Shown here one piece after another: positions 18,037 through 26,930 of a stretch of DNA of 47,116 nucleotides (position 1 is its first letter; each line of letters begins with the position of its first letter). Location of the stretch: assembly GCA_002798175.1 (NCBI GenBank), contig NWQL01000007.1, forward strand, positions 1 through 47,116, given 5' to 3'. Source of the stretch: Lysobacteraceae bacterium NML91-0213 (GTDB lineage: Bacteria > Pseudomonadota > Gammaproteobacteria > Xanthomonadales > Xanthomonadaceae). The position numbers and the translations under genes are program-made. The notes below the pieces were generated by a model. It did not search any database. It was not told the origin of the DNA and was given only the letters and a program-made list of their open reading frames with translations.

Positions 18037-21000
18037 GCGCGGCTGCCAGCACGCGGGCCGACGCGCACCCAAACGTCCTGGTCCGAGCCTGCCGTGAGCA
18101 TGCCCGCCTCAGGCCTTCGGCGACAGCCCTCCTGGATTCACAAGGCGCACTGGCGTTCGGTGACCTCTGGTCGGCGGTACAGGCGCGCGCCGCGAGCCTG
18201 GATGCACTGGGCATAGGGCCGGGGAGTGCAGTGCTGGTCCGGGCGAAGCGTGACCGCCATACGCTGCAAACCATGCTCGCGCTCATGTTGGTGGAAGCAT
18301 GCTACGTGCCCGTGGCAGCGGATGCGTCGGACTACGTCATACATCGTTGCGCCGAGGCATGTGGAGGATTTCTGTTGGAAGACGCCGGGTCTCGGCCGCT
18401 AGTCGCCCCCGGCGGCGGAGTGTACGGTGCATGTTCCCTGCCCGCCTACGGCATCGCCACGTCCGGCACCACCGGCGAACCCAAGGTCGTCCTCATCCCC
18501 GTCGGCGCCCTGTCAGCCCAGTTGCAGGCCTTGGCTTCCATCTACGGGATCGCCCCCCGTGACCGTGTGCTCCATGTCGTCCCGCCTACGTTCGATCTGT
18601 CGTTCGAGATCGTAGGCACGGCGTGGCTGCGTGGTGCGACCGTGTTGATGCCGGAACATGCCTTCGCCGACGGCATAGCCGCATTGCATGCTTACTGCAA
18701 CATGCATGAGGCCAGTATCGTCAATGCGCCCACGGCCGTGGTCGATGCCTGGCTGGCTTGGGCGGACGCCGCGTCCGAGCACCTGCCGCACTGCACGCGA
18801 CTGTGGATCATAGGAACGGAGACCTGCCGTCCGTCCACGGTCGCCGCCCTGAAAAGGCTGTGCGCACCATCCGCGCGTCGTATCAACGCCTACGGACTCA
18901 CTGAAACCACCATCACATCCACGTGCTGGGACATGGTTACCGAGGCCATGGATGGCGACAGCGTGCCCGTGGGCACGCCCCTCGGTGGCGCCGTGGCGCG
19001 GGTACTCGATGAGCATGGCCGGCCGTGCGCACCTGGCCAACGCGGTCGCGTGTACGTGGGTGGCGTGGCACTGGCCATCGGCTATGCAGGCGATGCCGCA
19101 TCGACAGCCGACCGCTTTCGTCCGGACCCGTGGGGTACACCCGGAAGTCGACTGTTCGACACCCGCGACATTGGCTGGATCGATGACCTCGGGCGACTCG
19201 TGGTGGCGGGTCGCTGCGACCGGCAGGCCAAGATCGGCGGCATCCGCGTGGAGCCCGACGGTATAGCTCGGGTGATCGAAACGCATCACGATGTCATCGC
19301 GGCTGCCGTCGCCGGGGTGCCGCTGGCGCACCCGTCGATGCTGGCAGCCTGGATCATTGCGCGGGATGAAATCGCGCTGGGCGACGTAAAGGAATTCGTG
19401 GCGCAACGGGTGCAGCCTTACGAGTTGCCGCGCCGCTGGTGCGTCGTCGACGCCTTCCCGTTGACACCCAACGGCAAGCTGGACCTGCAGGCGCTGCAGG
19501 CCGCAACTCCCGACCTCGGCGCGACCGGCCACTGGGACGAGGCAGTGGCGCCGGCCCTGGAGAAGGCGTTCAACGGCAACATGCCGGACCCGCACACCAG
19601 TTTCCTTGGCAATGGCGGCGACTCACTGATCGCAATGGCCGTGGTGACGGAGTTTCGCCGGCTCGGGCTGGAGCTCCCTCTCTCTGCCTTGTGGTCGGAG
19701 GCGCCTCTGGCGGAGGTTGTCGGGGGTGCCCGCCCTGCCGCCGAAACGGCGACTCCGCGCGCGAGCGGCTTCGTCACGGCACTCGCGATGGATCGGTGCC
19801 GCCTGCAAGCCCTGCGCGCCCTCGGCGCCGTGCGCGAAGTGCTTGACTTCGTTTGTGGACCCACGGCGCTGCAGGCTGACATGCTCGTGGCCTCCATGGA
19901 TGGCTGTGTTGAAGGCGCGTACGTCGAGCGGCTGTCCGCGACCCTGGGCGCGCTCGACCTCCCGAGGTTCAAGGAGTGCTGGCGGATCGTCACCTCGCGC
20001 CATGATGCGCTCAGGACCTATGTCATGGCTGATGGTCTTGGCCGCCCTCTCCTGCTGTGCCTCCGCGACCACGATCCAGTCTGGGAACTCGAGGACTGGT
20101 CGCACCTGGACGCCAGCGCTGCAAGGACGCGGTGCGAGGACCTTCTACGCGCGATCGTGCGTTCACCACTCGATCCGAGCGTTGGCCCACCGTTTCACTG
20201 GACCGCCCGGAAGCTGCCAGGCGGACGTGTATTCCTAGTGTTCAGTTACCACCACGCACTGCTCGATGGCTGGTCTGACGGCGTCCTGCTCGACGAGGCA
20301 TTCGCGCTGTACCACGGCCGCAGCGAGACCACCCTCGCGCCCACAGGGAGCTACCGCGACCTCGCGGCATGGCTGGTAGGCCGTGACAGGGATGCCGCAC
20401 GCGAGGTCTGGAATGCCCAGCTGCGCGGACTGGGCGTCGACCGCCCATGGCTGCTGACCGACCGAGACGGAAGCGGCCCCGCTGACAGCCACCAGGAGCA
20501 TGCCGCGGTGCCAGACGCCGCCGTTGCCGCCATCCGGGGGACCGCGAGGCGCCTCCGGATTCCGCTATCGGCGGTACTGAGGAGCGCTGTGGCAAACGCC
20601 ATCGCCGAAGTCACCGGCTCACGCGAGGTTGTAATCGGGATGCTGTCGAGTCTTCGCCCGACCGAGCTTGCGCATGTCGCACAGACTGCGGGCTTGATGC
20701 TCAACCTCGTGCCACTGCGCTTCGGCTGCGAGGATGTCCACGATCCGCGAGCGGCCTTCCGGCGTCACGCCGCCCTTGAGCCGCATGCCTACCTGTCGCT
20801 CGACGAGGTACGCCGATGCGCCCCGGAACTGGGTGTCGCCCCGCTGATCGATACCGCGCTGGTACTCGACTTCTTTGCCGCAGCACGCAGCGGAGAAGGC
20901 GCCGGGTTCGTCGCGCATACACGCGGCAACCTGCCATGCACCATCCACATACGCACCCGGGGGGCGTTTGGGATCGTCGTCGAGCACAACCCGGCAGCTG

Positions 21001-21092
21001 TGTCGCCTGAGTGCGTGCGGAAGCTGCTCGACGCCATCGTCAGGAATCTCCTTCGTACACAAGACGCGCTCCTGCAAGACGCCAGCACTTGA
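18033..21092 (+). CDS. free-standing NRPS protein, A-PCP-C
   Basis: 1019-aa protein with unusual order. An adenylation domain (residues 10-500; ATSGTTGEP near 141, FDLSFE near 186, YGLTETT near 288, TPNGKLD) is followed by a carrier domain (GNGGDSLIAM, Ser near 530) and a condensation domain (RHDALRT, YHHALLDGWS near 739). The usual YGPTE is YGLTE. The pocket read by eye is D-L-E-N-I-G-A-I-T-K, which resembles NRPS A module 1 at several positions. A basic substrate is conceivable but unassigned. A C domain at the C-terminus with no A domain after it implies action in trans: it may hand its residue to, or take a chain from, another subunit. The start is an ATGA overlap with the permease stop. 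The 3' end overlaps the convergent PPTase gene by 53 bases. Confidence 0.92.
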   Translation: MSAAASTRADAHPNVLVRACREHARLRPSATALLDSQGALAFGDLWSAVQARAASLDALGIGPGSAVLVRAKRDRHTLQTMLALMLVEACYVPVAADASDYVIHRCAEACGGFLLEDAGSRPLVAPGGGVYGACSLPAYGIATSGTTGEPKVVLIPVGALSAQLQALASIYGIAPRDRVLHVVPPTFDLSFEIVGTAWLRGATVLMPEHAFADGIAALHAYCNMHEASIVNAPTAVVDAWLAWADAASEHLPHCTRLWIIGTETCRPSTVAALKRLCAPSARRINAYGLTETTITSTCWDMVTEAMDGDSVPVGTPLGGAVARVLDEHGRPCAPGQRGRVYVGGVALAIGYAGDAASTADRFRPDPWGTPGSRLFDTRDIGWIDDLGRLVVAGRCDRQAKIGGIRVEPDGIARVIETHHDVIAAAVAGVPLAHPSMLAAWIIARDEIALGDVKEFVAQRVQPYELPRRWCVVDAFPLTPNGKLDLQALQAATPDLGATGHWDEAVAPALEKAFNGNMPDPHTSFLGNGGDSLIAMAVVTEFRRLGLELPLSALWSEAPLAEVVGGARPAAETATPRASGFVTALAMDRCRLQALRALGAVREVLDFVCGPTALQADMLVASMDGCVEGAYVERLSATLGALDLPRFKECWRIVTSRHDALRTYVMADGLGRPLLLCLRDHDPVWELEDWSHLDASAARTRCEDLLRAIVRSPLDPSVGPPFHWTARKLPGGRVFLVFSYHHALLDGWSDGVLLDEAFALYHGRSETTLAPTGSYRDLAAWLVGRDRDAAREVWNAQLRGLGVDRPWLLTDRDGSGPADSHQEHAAVPDAAVAAIRGTARRLRIPLSAVLRSAVANAIAEVTGSREVVIGMLSSLRPTELAHVAQTAGLMLNLVPLRFGCEDVHDPRAAFRRHAALEPHAYLSLDEVRRCAPELGVAPLIDTALVLDFFAAARSGEGAGFVAHTRGNLPCTIHIRTRGAFGIVVEHNPAAVSPECVRKLLDAIVRNLLRTQDALLQDAST

Positions 21093-21837
21093 CAGCGCCC
21101 CCCCCCGCGCGATCCCAGACGACCGACCACGTATCGCCCGATGCCTCTACGCGGTTCCGGATCACCCAACGCCCTGCGTCGCCAGGCCGTGCCGAGTCCT
21201 CGACCACGTAGGCTTCGCCCCGCAAGTGGATCGAGAAGCTTGCCAGGTCGCGCAGCAGACCCGTACCAATGGCCTTGAGGTAGGCCTCCTTGAGCGTCCA
21301 CTGCCTTAGCGCGACGCGCAGCCTCGCGCTGTCGGGTTGCCGTGCAAGGTCGTCGCGCTCCGAAGAGGAGAAGTACTGCATCGCAACCCCCACTCCGCTC
21401 GCGCGCGCGGCAGTTTCGATATCCAGGCCGAGGTCACCGCGGACGCTGAAACCGCACAGCACGCGCCCGCCGGAGTGGGCGATGCTGAAACGGACCTGCT
21501 CCGCGCCACCGTGCCCCACGGCGACCGGCTTACCTCCTTTCGAGCGGGCCAAACGCACCGCGCCCAGTGGGATCCCGGCCAGGGAGGCGATGCCGAACCG
21601 TGCCAGCGCGATACCCATCAGGCTCTCGGCACGCGCCCGCGTGCACCGGTACCCGTCCAGGCGTTCACGCTGCTCCCTGTCGAGCATCGGGACCAGGGCC
21701 TCGGCTGCGGAGAGGGCCATGCGGTCCCCGACGTCTGCGCAGACGACGTGCACCGGGGCAGGGACGCCCGCCGGCCGGATGAACGCCTCGCAGAATGCCT
21801 CCAGGATATTGGCGGCCACGAACCCGTCGCGGCGCAT
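21040..21837 (-). CDS. Sfp-type 4'-phosphopantetheinyl transferase
   Basis: 265-aa PPTase that would convert the PCP and ACP domains from apo to holo form using CoA. The family signatures are present: a Mg-binding GLDIE stretch in the middle and WTLKEAYLKAIGTGL in the second half. Length matches Sfp/EntD-type enzymes. It starts three bases after the P450 stop, so it is the last gene of the MbtH operon. Its 3' end overlaps the convergent A-PCP-C gene by 53 bases. A dedicated PPTase within the locus fits the number of carrier domains encoded here. Confidence 0.94.
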   Translation of the reverse strand: MRRDGFVAANILEAFCEAFIRPAGVPAPVHVVCADVGDRMALSAAEALVPMLDREQRERLDGYRCTRARAESLMGIALARFGIASLAGIPLGAVRLARSKGGKPVAVGHGGAEQVRFSIAHSGGRVLCGFSVRGDLGLDIETAARASGVGVAMQYFSSSERDDLARQPDSARLRVALRQWTLKEAYLKAIGTGLLRDLASFSIHLRGEAYVVEDSARPGDAGRWVIRNRVEASGDTWSVVWDRAGGGAVKCWRLAGARLVYEGDS

Positions 21838-21840
21838 CGC

Positions 21841-23085
21841 TCAACTCGCGCGCGTGAGCCGGACCGGCATCGACGCGTAGCCCTTGATGAAACTTGAGGC
21901 GACCTGTACCGGCGGCCCGGCCAGCTCGATGGCGGAAAACCGCTTGGCGGCTTCCTGCCACACGAGCGACAGCTGCAGTTCGGCCAGCCTGGCACCAAGG
22001 CAACGGTGCTTCCCGAAGCCGAATGCCATCATCTTGAACGCATTGGGCCGCGCTGGATCGAAACGCTCGGGGTCCGGGAACACCGTCGGATCCATGTTCC
22101 CCGACGCGTACCAGAGCAGCACCTTCTCGCCCGGCTGGATGACCCGACCGTGGAGCACGTACGGCACCCGTGCCCGCCGCCGGATGTACGCGATGGGAGA
22201 CTGGAGCCGCAGGATCTCCAGTACCGAACCGCGCAGGACCTCTGGATCTTCCGCCAATCGCGCGAAGACCTCGGGGTGCCTGGCGAAGGTACTCGCACCT
22301 GCGGAAATGGAGTTGCGGGTGGTGTCGTTGCCCGCGACGATCAGCATCAGTATGTTCCCGAGGAACTCGCTCGGCTTGAGCCGCGCTCCTGCGCCCGATT
22401 GCACGAGCAGGCTCAGCAGGTCGTCTCCGCCCCCCGCGTCCCGGGACTTTCGCAACCGGCTGAAGACATCCAGGCACTCGAGCAGCGCCTGCTGCCGCAT
22501 GGGATCCTCCGGCGCGATCGTTCCGCCTTCGGGGGTCGTGCACAGCACCATGTGCGACCAGCGAATGAGGTCGTCCCTCTCCTCCATCGGATAGTCGAAC
22601 ATGCGTGCCAGGATGCGCGAGGTCAAGGCGATACTGACCTGTTCCACCCAGTCGAATGTTTCATCGCAGGGCAGCGCGTCCAGCACCGTGCACACTTCCT
22701 GCCGGATCGACTCGCGCATCCTGTTCATCGACGCCTGGGAGAAGAACGGCTTGACGGGGTCCCTGAGCTCCGAGTGACGCGGGTCATCCATCGCCAGAAA
22801 CATCGGCAGCGGGAACTGCTCGTCCATGTCCTCCAGAACGAAGCTGTCCTCGGCGGTGAAGGATGCGTCGTCGAGATCGATCTGGAGGATGTCGTTGTAG
22901 CGAGTGACGTTCCAGAAGCTCCCGAACCTCGGATGGGCATCTTGCCTGTACAGCGGATGGGTCGACCGGAGCGCCTCGAAGACCGGCAGGTGGCGGTCAT
23001 CATGGAACAGGTCGGCTGCGGCAAGATCCGGTGCACCCGTCGAGAGTTCGCCCGCCGTGACGTCCGCGTTCCTGTCCATGCTCAT
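21841..23085 (-). CDS. cytochrome P450
   Basis: 414-aa soluble bacterial P450. It shows the I-helix oxygen-binding motif AGNDTTR (near residue 252), the K-helix ExxR (EILRLQSP) and the heme-ligand loop FGFGKHRCLG with Cys near residue 362. No redox partner is encoded nearby. The preferred ATG at 23085 overlaps the stop of the upstream hydroxylase-like gene as ATGA. The longer reading frame from 23313 would run across most of the end of that gene and is rejected. In lipopeptide clusters such enzymes commonly hydroxylate the acyl chain or a carrier-bound amino acid. The substrate here cannot be read from sequence. Confidence 0.93.
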   Translation of the reverse strand: MSMDRNADVTAGELSTGAPDLAAADLFHDDRHLPVFEALRSTHPLYRQDAHPRFGSFWNVTRYNDILQIDLDDASFTAEDSFVLEDMDEQFPLPMFLAMDDPRHSELRDPVKPFFSQASMNRMRESIRQEVCTVLDALPCDETFDWVEQVSIALTSRILARMFDYPMEERDDLIRWSHMVLCTTPEGGTIAPEDPMRQQALLECLDVFSRLRKSRDAGGGDDLLSLLVQSGAGARLKPSEFLGNILMLIVAGNDTTRNSISAGASTFARHPEVFARLAEDPEVLRGSVLEILRLQSPIAYIRRRARVPYVLHGRVIQPGEKVLLWYASGNMDPTVFPDPERFDPARPNAFKMMAFGFGKHRCLGARLAELQLSLVWQEAAKRFSAIELAGPPVQVASSFIKGYASMPVRLTRAS

Positions 23086-23822
23086 TCGCCCACCGCCAGG
23101 CGATAGCGGGTTTCGCACCGATAGAGGGCCCTCGCCGCGCCGACGCCGCCACGCACGCCGCACAACGCGCGCACCCAGGGCACAGTCTTGAGGTCGGCAT
23201 TGAGGCGTATCTCCGACCGGACCCGGGTGCATATCTCCCGCGTGCGGGAGAGGAACTCGTCGCGCATGACGTCGATCACCATGACATAGCGGGCTTGGTC
23301 GGTGTTGTTCCACGCCGTGTGTTCGTGCGCATCGCAGAACATCAGCAACTCGCCGTTGGACCAGCTACGGGTCTCGCTGCCCACCCTGAAGCCGCAACGC
23401 GGCGCGGCATCCGGAATCGCCAGCCCAAGATGGCAACGCATGATCGCGTCGGTATTGCCGACGTGGGGCTTGATCGAGGTCTTCGGTTCGAGCAGGTTCA
23501 ACGAACAGGCGACAAGTCCGGGGATGTCACGGACCAGACTCCACGTCCGCGGCAACAGGGCGATGTTGCGGCTGGAGCGGACGCCCCAGAACATGAGGCC
23601 GAACGTTCGCCAGCGGTCAGGACGCGAGGCCATGTCAGCGTCCATGTAGGGCTGGAAGTCCTTCGTGGCGCCCGAAAGCCCGAGCTCGTCGCGTACCACC
23701 GTCCAGCCATCGCATAACCGCCCGGTCCAGACGAACTGCCCGGGATCGTAGAAAAACGGTTCGCTTCCGCTGTACAGGCCGCCCTCATCCGCGAACCATG
23801 GTTCACACCTGCGCTCTGGCAT
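23082..23822 (-). CDS. aspartyl/asparaginyl beta-hydroxylase-like protein 4
   Basis: 246-aa protein of the AspH-like Fe(II)/2-oxoglutarate dioxygenase fold. The metal-binding His residues are visible in RCHLGL and EHTAWNNT, with the intervening CGFRVG and the preceding SIKPHVGNTDA. It closely resembles the product of 34623-35408 (shared SGSEPFF start, ADMxSRPxxWRT, CDAHEHTAWNNT, RYVMVxDV), so these two form one subfamily. A GGAGGGG run lies directly before the ATG. The start overlaps the end of the degenerate kinase gene by 20 bases, and the stop is coupled to the P450 by ATGA. Likely role: beta-hydroxylation of an amino acid, free or carrier-bound (inference). Confidence 0.88.
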   Translation of the reverse strand: MPERRCEPWFADEGGLYSGSEPFFYDPGQFVWTGRLCDGWTVVRDELGLSGATKDFQPYMDADMASRPDRWRTFGLMFWGVRSSRNIALLPRTWSLVRDIPGLVACSLNLLEPKTSIKPHVGNTDAIMRCHLGLAIPDAAPRCGFRVGSETRSWSNGELLMFCDAHEHTAWNNTDQARYVMVIDVMRDEFLSRTREICTRVRSEIRLNADLKTVPWVRALCGVRGGVGAARALYRCETRYRLAVGE

Positions 23823-24705
23823 CCCCTCCCCCTCTCCCTTGGGTTCCCGCCTCCGGCTCCAGGCCGTCCATCAGCCTGAGCGCATGCCTCACAAGCGCCT
23901 TGCGCTGTGAACGGCTGATCTGCTCACCCGCCCGGCCGACGGCATGGACCAGGATCCAGCCGGGAAGCCGGCTGGCCACGGCATCCCGGCTTCCGCAGCG
24001 TGACAGGTATTCGTCCACGAGCATCCCGGCCAGCAGTGCATTCCCCCGCCGTCCGAAGAAGCCGGCGCGGCGGAAACGGAGGATCACGTAGGCGCGAGCG
24101 AGATCAGCCGCGGGTTCGGCCACCGCGGCGTTGGCCCAGCTGATGGCCTGGCATCCATCCGGATGCCAGAGCACATTCCCGATCTGATAGTTGCCGTGGC
24201 AGAGTACTTGCCCCTGCGCCGTCTCCCCGAGGCCAGCCAGCACGTCGAGTGTGCGCCGGCGCTGGGCCAGCGTGAAGTGGCTGCACTCCACGAGCTTGCC
24301 CGCGGCCGACTCCCGCATCGATTGCAACCCGGCGGGTGGTGCAACCGCGTGCAGCGCCAAGAGGCAGTCGGCCATGCCGCGCATCAGCGCGCGCGCATGC
24401 CAGGGAGCCCGATGCAGGCGCGATCGCGCATTGATGGCGCTCCGTCCCTCGCGCATGCGCAAGGCGCGACGTCCGTCCGGCAAGCGTGCCACCGCCCCCT
24501 CGCAAGGGGGCGTATCGACACCGGCACCAGCAACGGCCAGCAGCCGCCGGCGCTCGAGTTCGACGCGATCGGGGGGCATGTCCGGGCTGAAGACTTTCGC
24601 CACGCCGCCCTTCTTCAGCCGGTAGACGGTACTGGTGGCCCCCCACCCCACGACCGCGCCAAGCTCCGTGGCCGGCAGCACCCCTCCGACAAGCCCGTCC
24701 GTCAT
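23803..24705 (-). CDS. APH-fold kinase homologue lacking catalytic residues (pseudokinase)
   Basis: 300-aa protein with the aminoglycoside-phosphotransferase/choline-kinase fold. A Gly-rich loop (GWGATSTVY) and a nucleotide-binding Lys (GVAKVF) are present. The catalytic HGD motif reads CHGNYQIGN (Asp to Asn) and the metal-binding IDW motif reads AISW (Asp to Ser). Both changes should abolish or greatly weaken phosphotransfer. The intact paralogue is at 33025-33858. Both copies adjoin a beta-hydroxylase-like gene. The start overlaps the MbtH stop as ATGA. It may act as a binding or regulatory protein, or as an immunity factor that sequesters product, but this is speculation. The frame is undamaged, so I call it a CDS and not a decayed gene. 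Confidence 0.82.
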   Translation of the reverse strand: MTDGLVGGVLPATELGAVVGWGATSTVYRLKKGGVAKVFSPDMPPDRVELERRRLLAVAGAGVDTPPCEGAVARLPDGRRALRMREGRSAINARSRLHRAPWHARALMRGMADCLLALHAVAPPAGLQSMRESAAGKLVECSHFTLAQRRRTLDVLAGLGETAQGQVLCHGNYQIGNVLWHPDGCQAISWANAAVAEPAADLARAYVILRFRRAGFFGRRGNALLAGMLVDEYLSRCGSRDAVASRLPGWILVHAVGRAGEQISRSQRKALVRHALRLMDGLEPEAGTQGRGGGDARAQV

Positions 24706-24923
24706 GTGTGTGACTTCGGGCCGCTGGAAGACGTACGTGCGCTCAACGGCCGGATGTCAGTCCAATGCTGCTCCACGAATCCAAGACACTCTTTCCTGGT
24801 TCCCTGCATTCCTACCGCACTCCACCCTTCCGGCAGGACCTCGGCGACCGGCCAGATGGAATACTGGTGCTCATGGTTGCGAACAACGAAAAAAAGACGC
24901 TCGCCCGATCCGTGACGCGACAT
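24702..24923 (-). CDS. MbtH-like protein
   Basis: 73-aa MbtH-family protein, a small chaperone that binds adenylation domains and is often needed for their solubility and activity. Family residues are visible: VRNHEHQYSIWP near the N-terminus, then EGW, ECLGFVEQHW and TDIRP. Length matches the family. A GGAG run lies about eight bases before the ATG. It is the first gene of the minus-strand operon continuing with the degenerate kinase, hydroxylase, P450 and PPTase, joined to the next gene by ATGA. It probably serves several of the A domains in the locus. Confidence 0.95.
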   Translation of the reverse strand: MSRHGSGERLFFVVRNHEHQYSIWPVAEVLPEGWSAVGMQGTRKECLGFVEQHWTDIRPLSARTSSSGPKSHT

Positions 24924-25156
24924 ACAAGCTTCTCCGAGCTTGCGAAACCCGAGTGACTCTCCCCGCGCCGAGACTAAATGCTCTCGACGCGGCGTGCAAG
25001 CATGGTCGCACTAGTGCAATCAGTTGAAACAGCCGTGGGCATTGCAGTAGCCTCGACGCGCCGACAGGGCCGAAGCATTGCATGGACGGAGCACAGTGGC
25101 AGGGGCCTTCGCCACCATGTTCGAGCGTGTCCAGTTCACACTTGGAGTCTGCATCC
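24924..25156. promoter_or_regulatory. divergent promoter region, MbtH operon versus methyltransferase operon
   Basis: About 230 bases between two divergent operons. A short CACTAGTG palindrome lies near 25011-25018. No convincing -35/-10 pair or recognisable regulator site was found by eye. Promoters in both directions are expected from gene arrangement only. Confidence 0.3.
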
Positions 25157-25171
25157 GTGGAATTGGACGTC

Positions 25172-25978
25172 ATGGAACCACGCGGCACCGCTGAGAACGC
25201 GCCGACCGTCGCCGAGGCGCTGCGCACGTACGACGCCCAGTCCGCCGCCATCTACGACCACCTTGAGCTTCGCGACGGCTCTATCGCCGCCATCAACGGC
25301 TTCGTGGTTCGAACCCTTCGGGACTCGGGCCGGGTGGAGCGGGTCCTCGACATGACGTGCGGCACGGGTGCGCAGGTCATCGCGCTCGTCGCAGCGGGGT
25401 TCAAGGTCACCGCGTCGGACCTCAGCGGCGAGATGCTGCGCCTCGCCAGGGCGAAGTTCGCCGACGCGGGCTATGACATCCCTACCCACCAGGCGGATAT
25501 GCGTGATGTTTCCCTGGGCCGGTTCGACGCGATCATTTCGATGTACAACGCGATCGGCCACCTGCGGCCTGACGAGTTTCGCATGGCCTGCGCCAATGCG
25601 GCGGACCATCTCGGGGATGGTGGTATCTACATCTTCGACATCTTCGACCGCGACGCGATGGGCCACGTGCCCACGCATGAGATGCTCGATACCGCGATGG
25701 AGGTCGGCCAGTCCAGGTACGCACGGTTCAGTACCATGGAGTTCAACCGGAAATCCGGCGTCCTGCACCTCCGGCAGAAGACGTTCGAGCAGAAGGAGGT
25801 GAGCAAACTGCGGCTCCTCCAGCATGATTACACCCTGCAGACGTATTCTCGTGAGGAACTCATCGACACCCTCTCGGGATCCGGATTCTCGGACATACGG
25901 ATCCTTCGCGTCCCGGAGGCCGCGCCGGGCTTCAACGCCTTGGGCCAGCTGATGCACATCGCAATCGCCCGGCGCTGA
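25172..25978 (+). CDS. class I SAM-dependent methyltransferase 1
   Basis: 268-aa methyltransferase with SAM-binding motif I LDMTCGTGAQ near residue 59, followed by an acidic TASDLS loop and the ISMYNAIGHL segment. It is a clear paralogue of the next gene (same DMxCGTGAQxIAL, TASDLSxxMLR, LQTYSxxEL). ATG 25172 is used. A GTG at 25157, preceded by GGAG with nine bases of spacing, is an equally reasonable start that adds five residues. It heads a rightward operon divergent from the MbtH operon. Its context suggests methylation of the peptide, but N-, O- or C-specificity cannot be told from sequence. Confidence 0.9.
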   Translation: MEPRGTAENAPTVAEALRTYDAQSAAIYDHLELRDGSIAAINGFVVRTLRDSGRVERVLDMTCGTGAQVIALVAAGFKVTASDLSGEMLRLARAKFADAGYDIPTHQADMRDVSLGRFDAIISMYNAIGHLRPDEFRMACANAADHLGDGGIYIFDIFDRDAMGHVPTHEMLDTAMEVGQSRYARFSTMEFNRKSGVLHLRQKTFEQKEVSKLRLLQHDYTLQTYSREELIDTLSGSGFSDIRILRVPEAAPGFNALGQLMHIAIARR

Positions 25979-26078
25979 ACGCCCCTGGCGGCGAGCCCCC
26001 TGCTGCCAAGGGGCCGCGAACCGGAACCCGTCCGCGCCCCGGCCACGCGCAACCCGCTCCTGCCTGCAGAAGAACGAG

Positions 26079-26831
26079 ATGCTCAAGGAAAAATCCTACA
26101 AGGAGGTTGCCGAGTTCTACGACATCGTGGAACTCGACGGAGATGACCAAACGAGGCTGACAAACGAACTTGTCATGCGCCTCCTCGCGCAAGCCGGGGC
26201 CTACCGGGTGCACGACATGGCGTGCGGCACGGGCGCACAGGCCATCGCCCTGCATCACGCCGGGTATGCGCTGACCGCATCGGACCTGAGCGAAGCGATG
26301 CTGCGGGTGGCGCGGCGGAAGGCCGAGGGGTTGGGGATCGCATTCCATAAAGCCGACATGATCGATGTCGCGCTTGGGACCTTCGACGCGATCATCGCCA
26401 TCAACAACGGCGCGGGCCACCTTGTCCCGGACGAACTCGCCCGGGCGCTGGGCAACGCGAGCAACAACCTCCACCCCGGCGGAGTTCTGCTGTTCGACGT
26501 CTTTGATGCGCAGATGATGCGGCACCTCCCGAAGGGTCCAGTCATTGACGCGGCGCGCAGTCATGGCGACAGCAGGTACGTACGCTACTCCTCGTTCGAG
26601 TTCGACGAGATCGCGAAGGTCCTGACGGTTAGCCAAGCGACCCACATCCAGATAGGGTTTGATCCGCTCCATACCTTCGAGGAGAGCTACCAGCTGCAAA
26701 CCTACTCCGGCCAGGAGCTACGGGACATGGTTCTCGATAACGGCTTCTCCCGGGTGTCCATCAGCGATGAGGGCATGCCGGACCTATTTGGCGAAGCGGG
26801 ACTGGCCCACTTCGTGGCGTGCTTCGCGTGA
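26079..26831 (+). CDS. class I SAM-dependent methyltransferase 2
   Basis: 250-aa methyltransferase paralogous to the preceding gene, with motif I HDMACGTGAQ and the downstream TASDLSEAML acidic loop, a LFDVFDAQMM strand and the QLQTYSGQEL element. The two probably arose by tandem duplication. The SAM-binding core is conserved while the N-terminal and substrate-facing parts differ, so distinct targets are plausible. The ATG at 26079 follows a purine-rich AGAAGAACGAG. One hundred bases separate it from the first methyltransferase. They contain a weak GC-rich hairpin (GCCCC...GGGGC) but no gene. Confidence 0.9.
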   Translation: MLKEKSYKEVAEFYDIVELDGDDQTRLTNELVMRLLAQAGAYRVHDMACGTGAQAIALHHAGYALTASDLSEAMLRVARRKAEGLGIAFHKADMIDVALGTFDAIIAINNGAGHLVPDELARALGNASNNLHPGGVLLFDVFDAQMMRHLPKGPVIDAARSHGDSRYVRYSSFEFDEIAKVLTVSQATHIQIGFDPLHTFEESYQLQTYSGQELRDMVLDNGFSRVSISDEGMPDLFGEAGLAHFVACFA

Positions 26832-26930
26832 GCCCAGCACGCCCGGGCGCTCCGAGCGCGAGACGTGCGCGACAGTCTTGATCCCCAACGTCGGTCCGTT
26901 CCCTATTCGCAACATGGACAAATAGCCGAA

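Noticed and set aside
22000..23313. Longer P450 start at 23313
   Set aside because: It would overlap about 230 bases of the hydroxylase-like gene. The ATG at 23085 with an ATGA junction fits the family length better.
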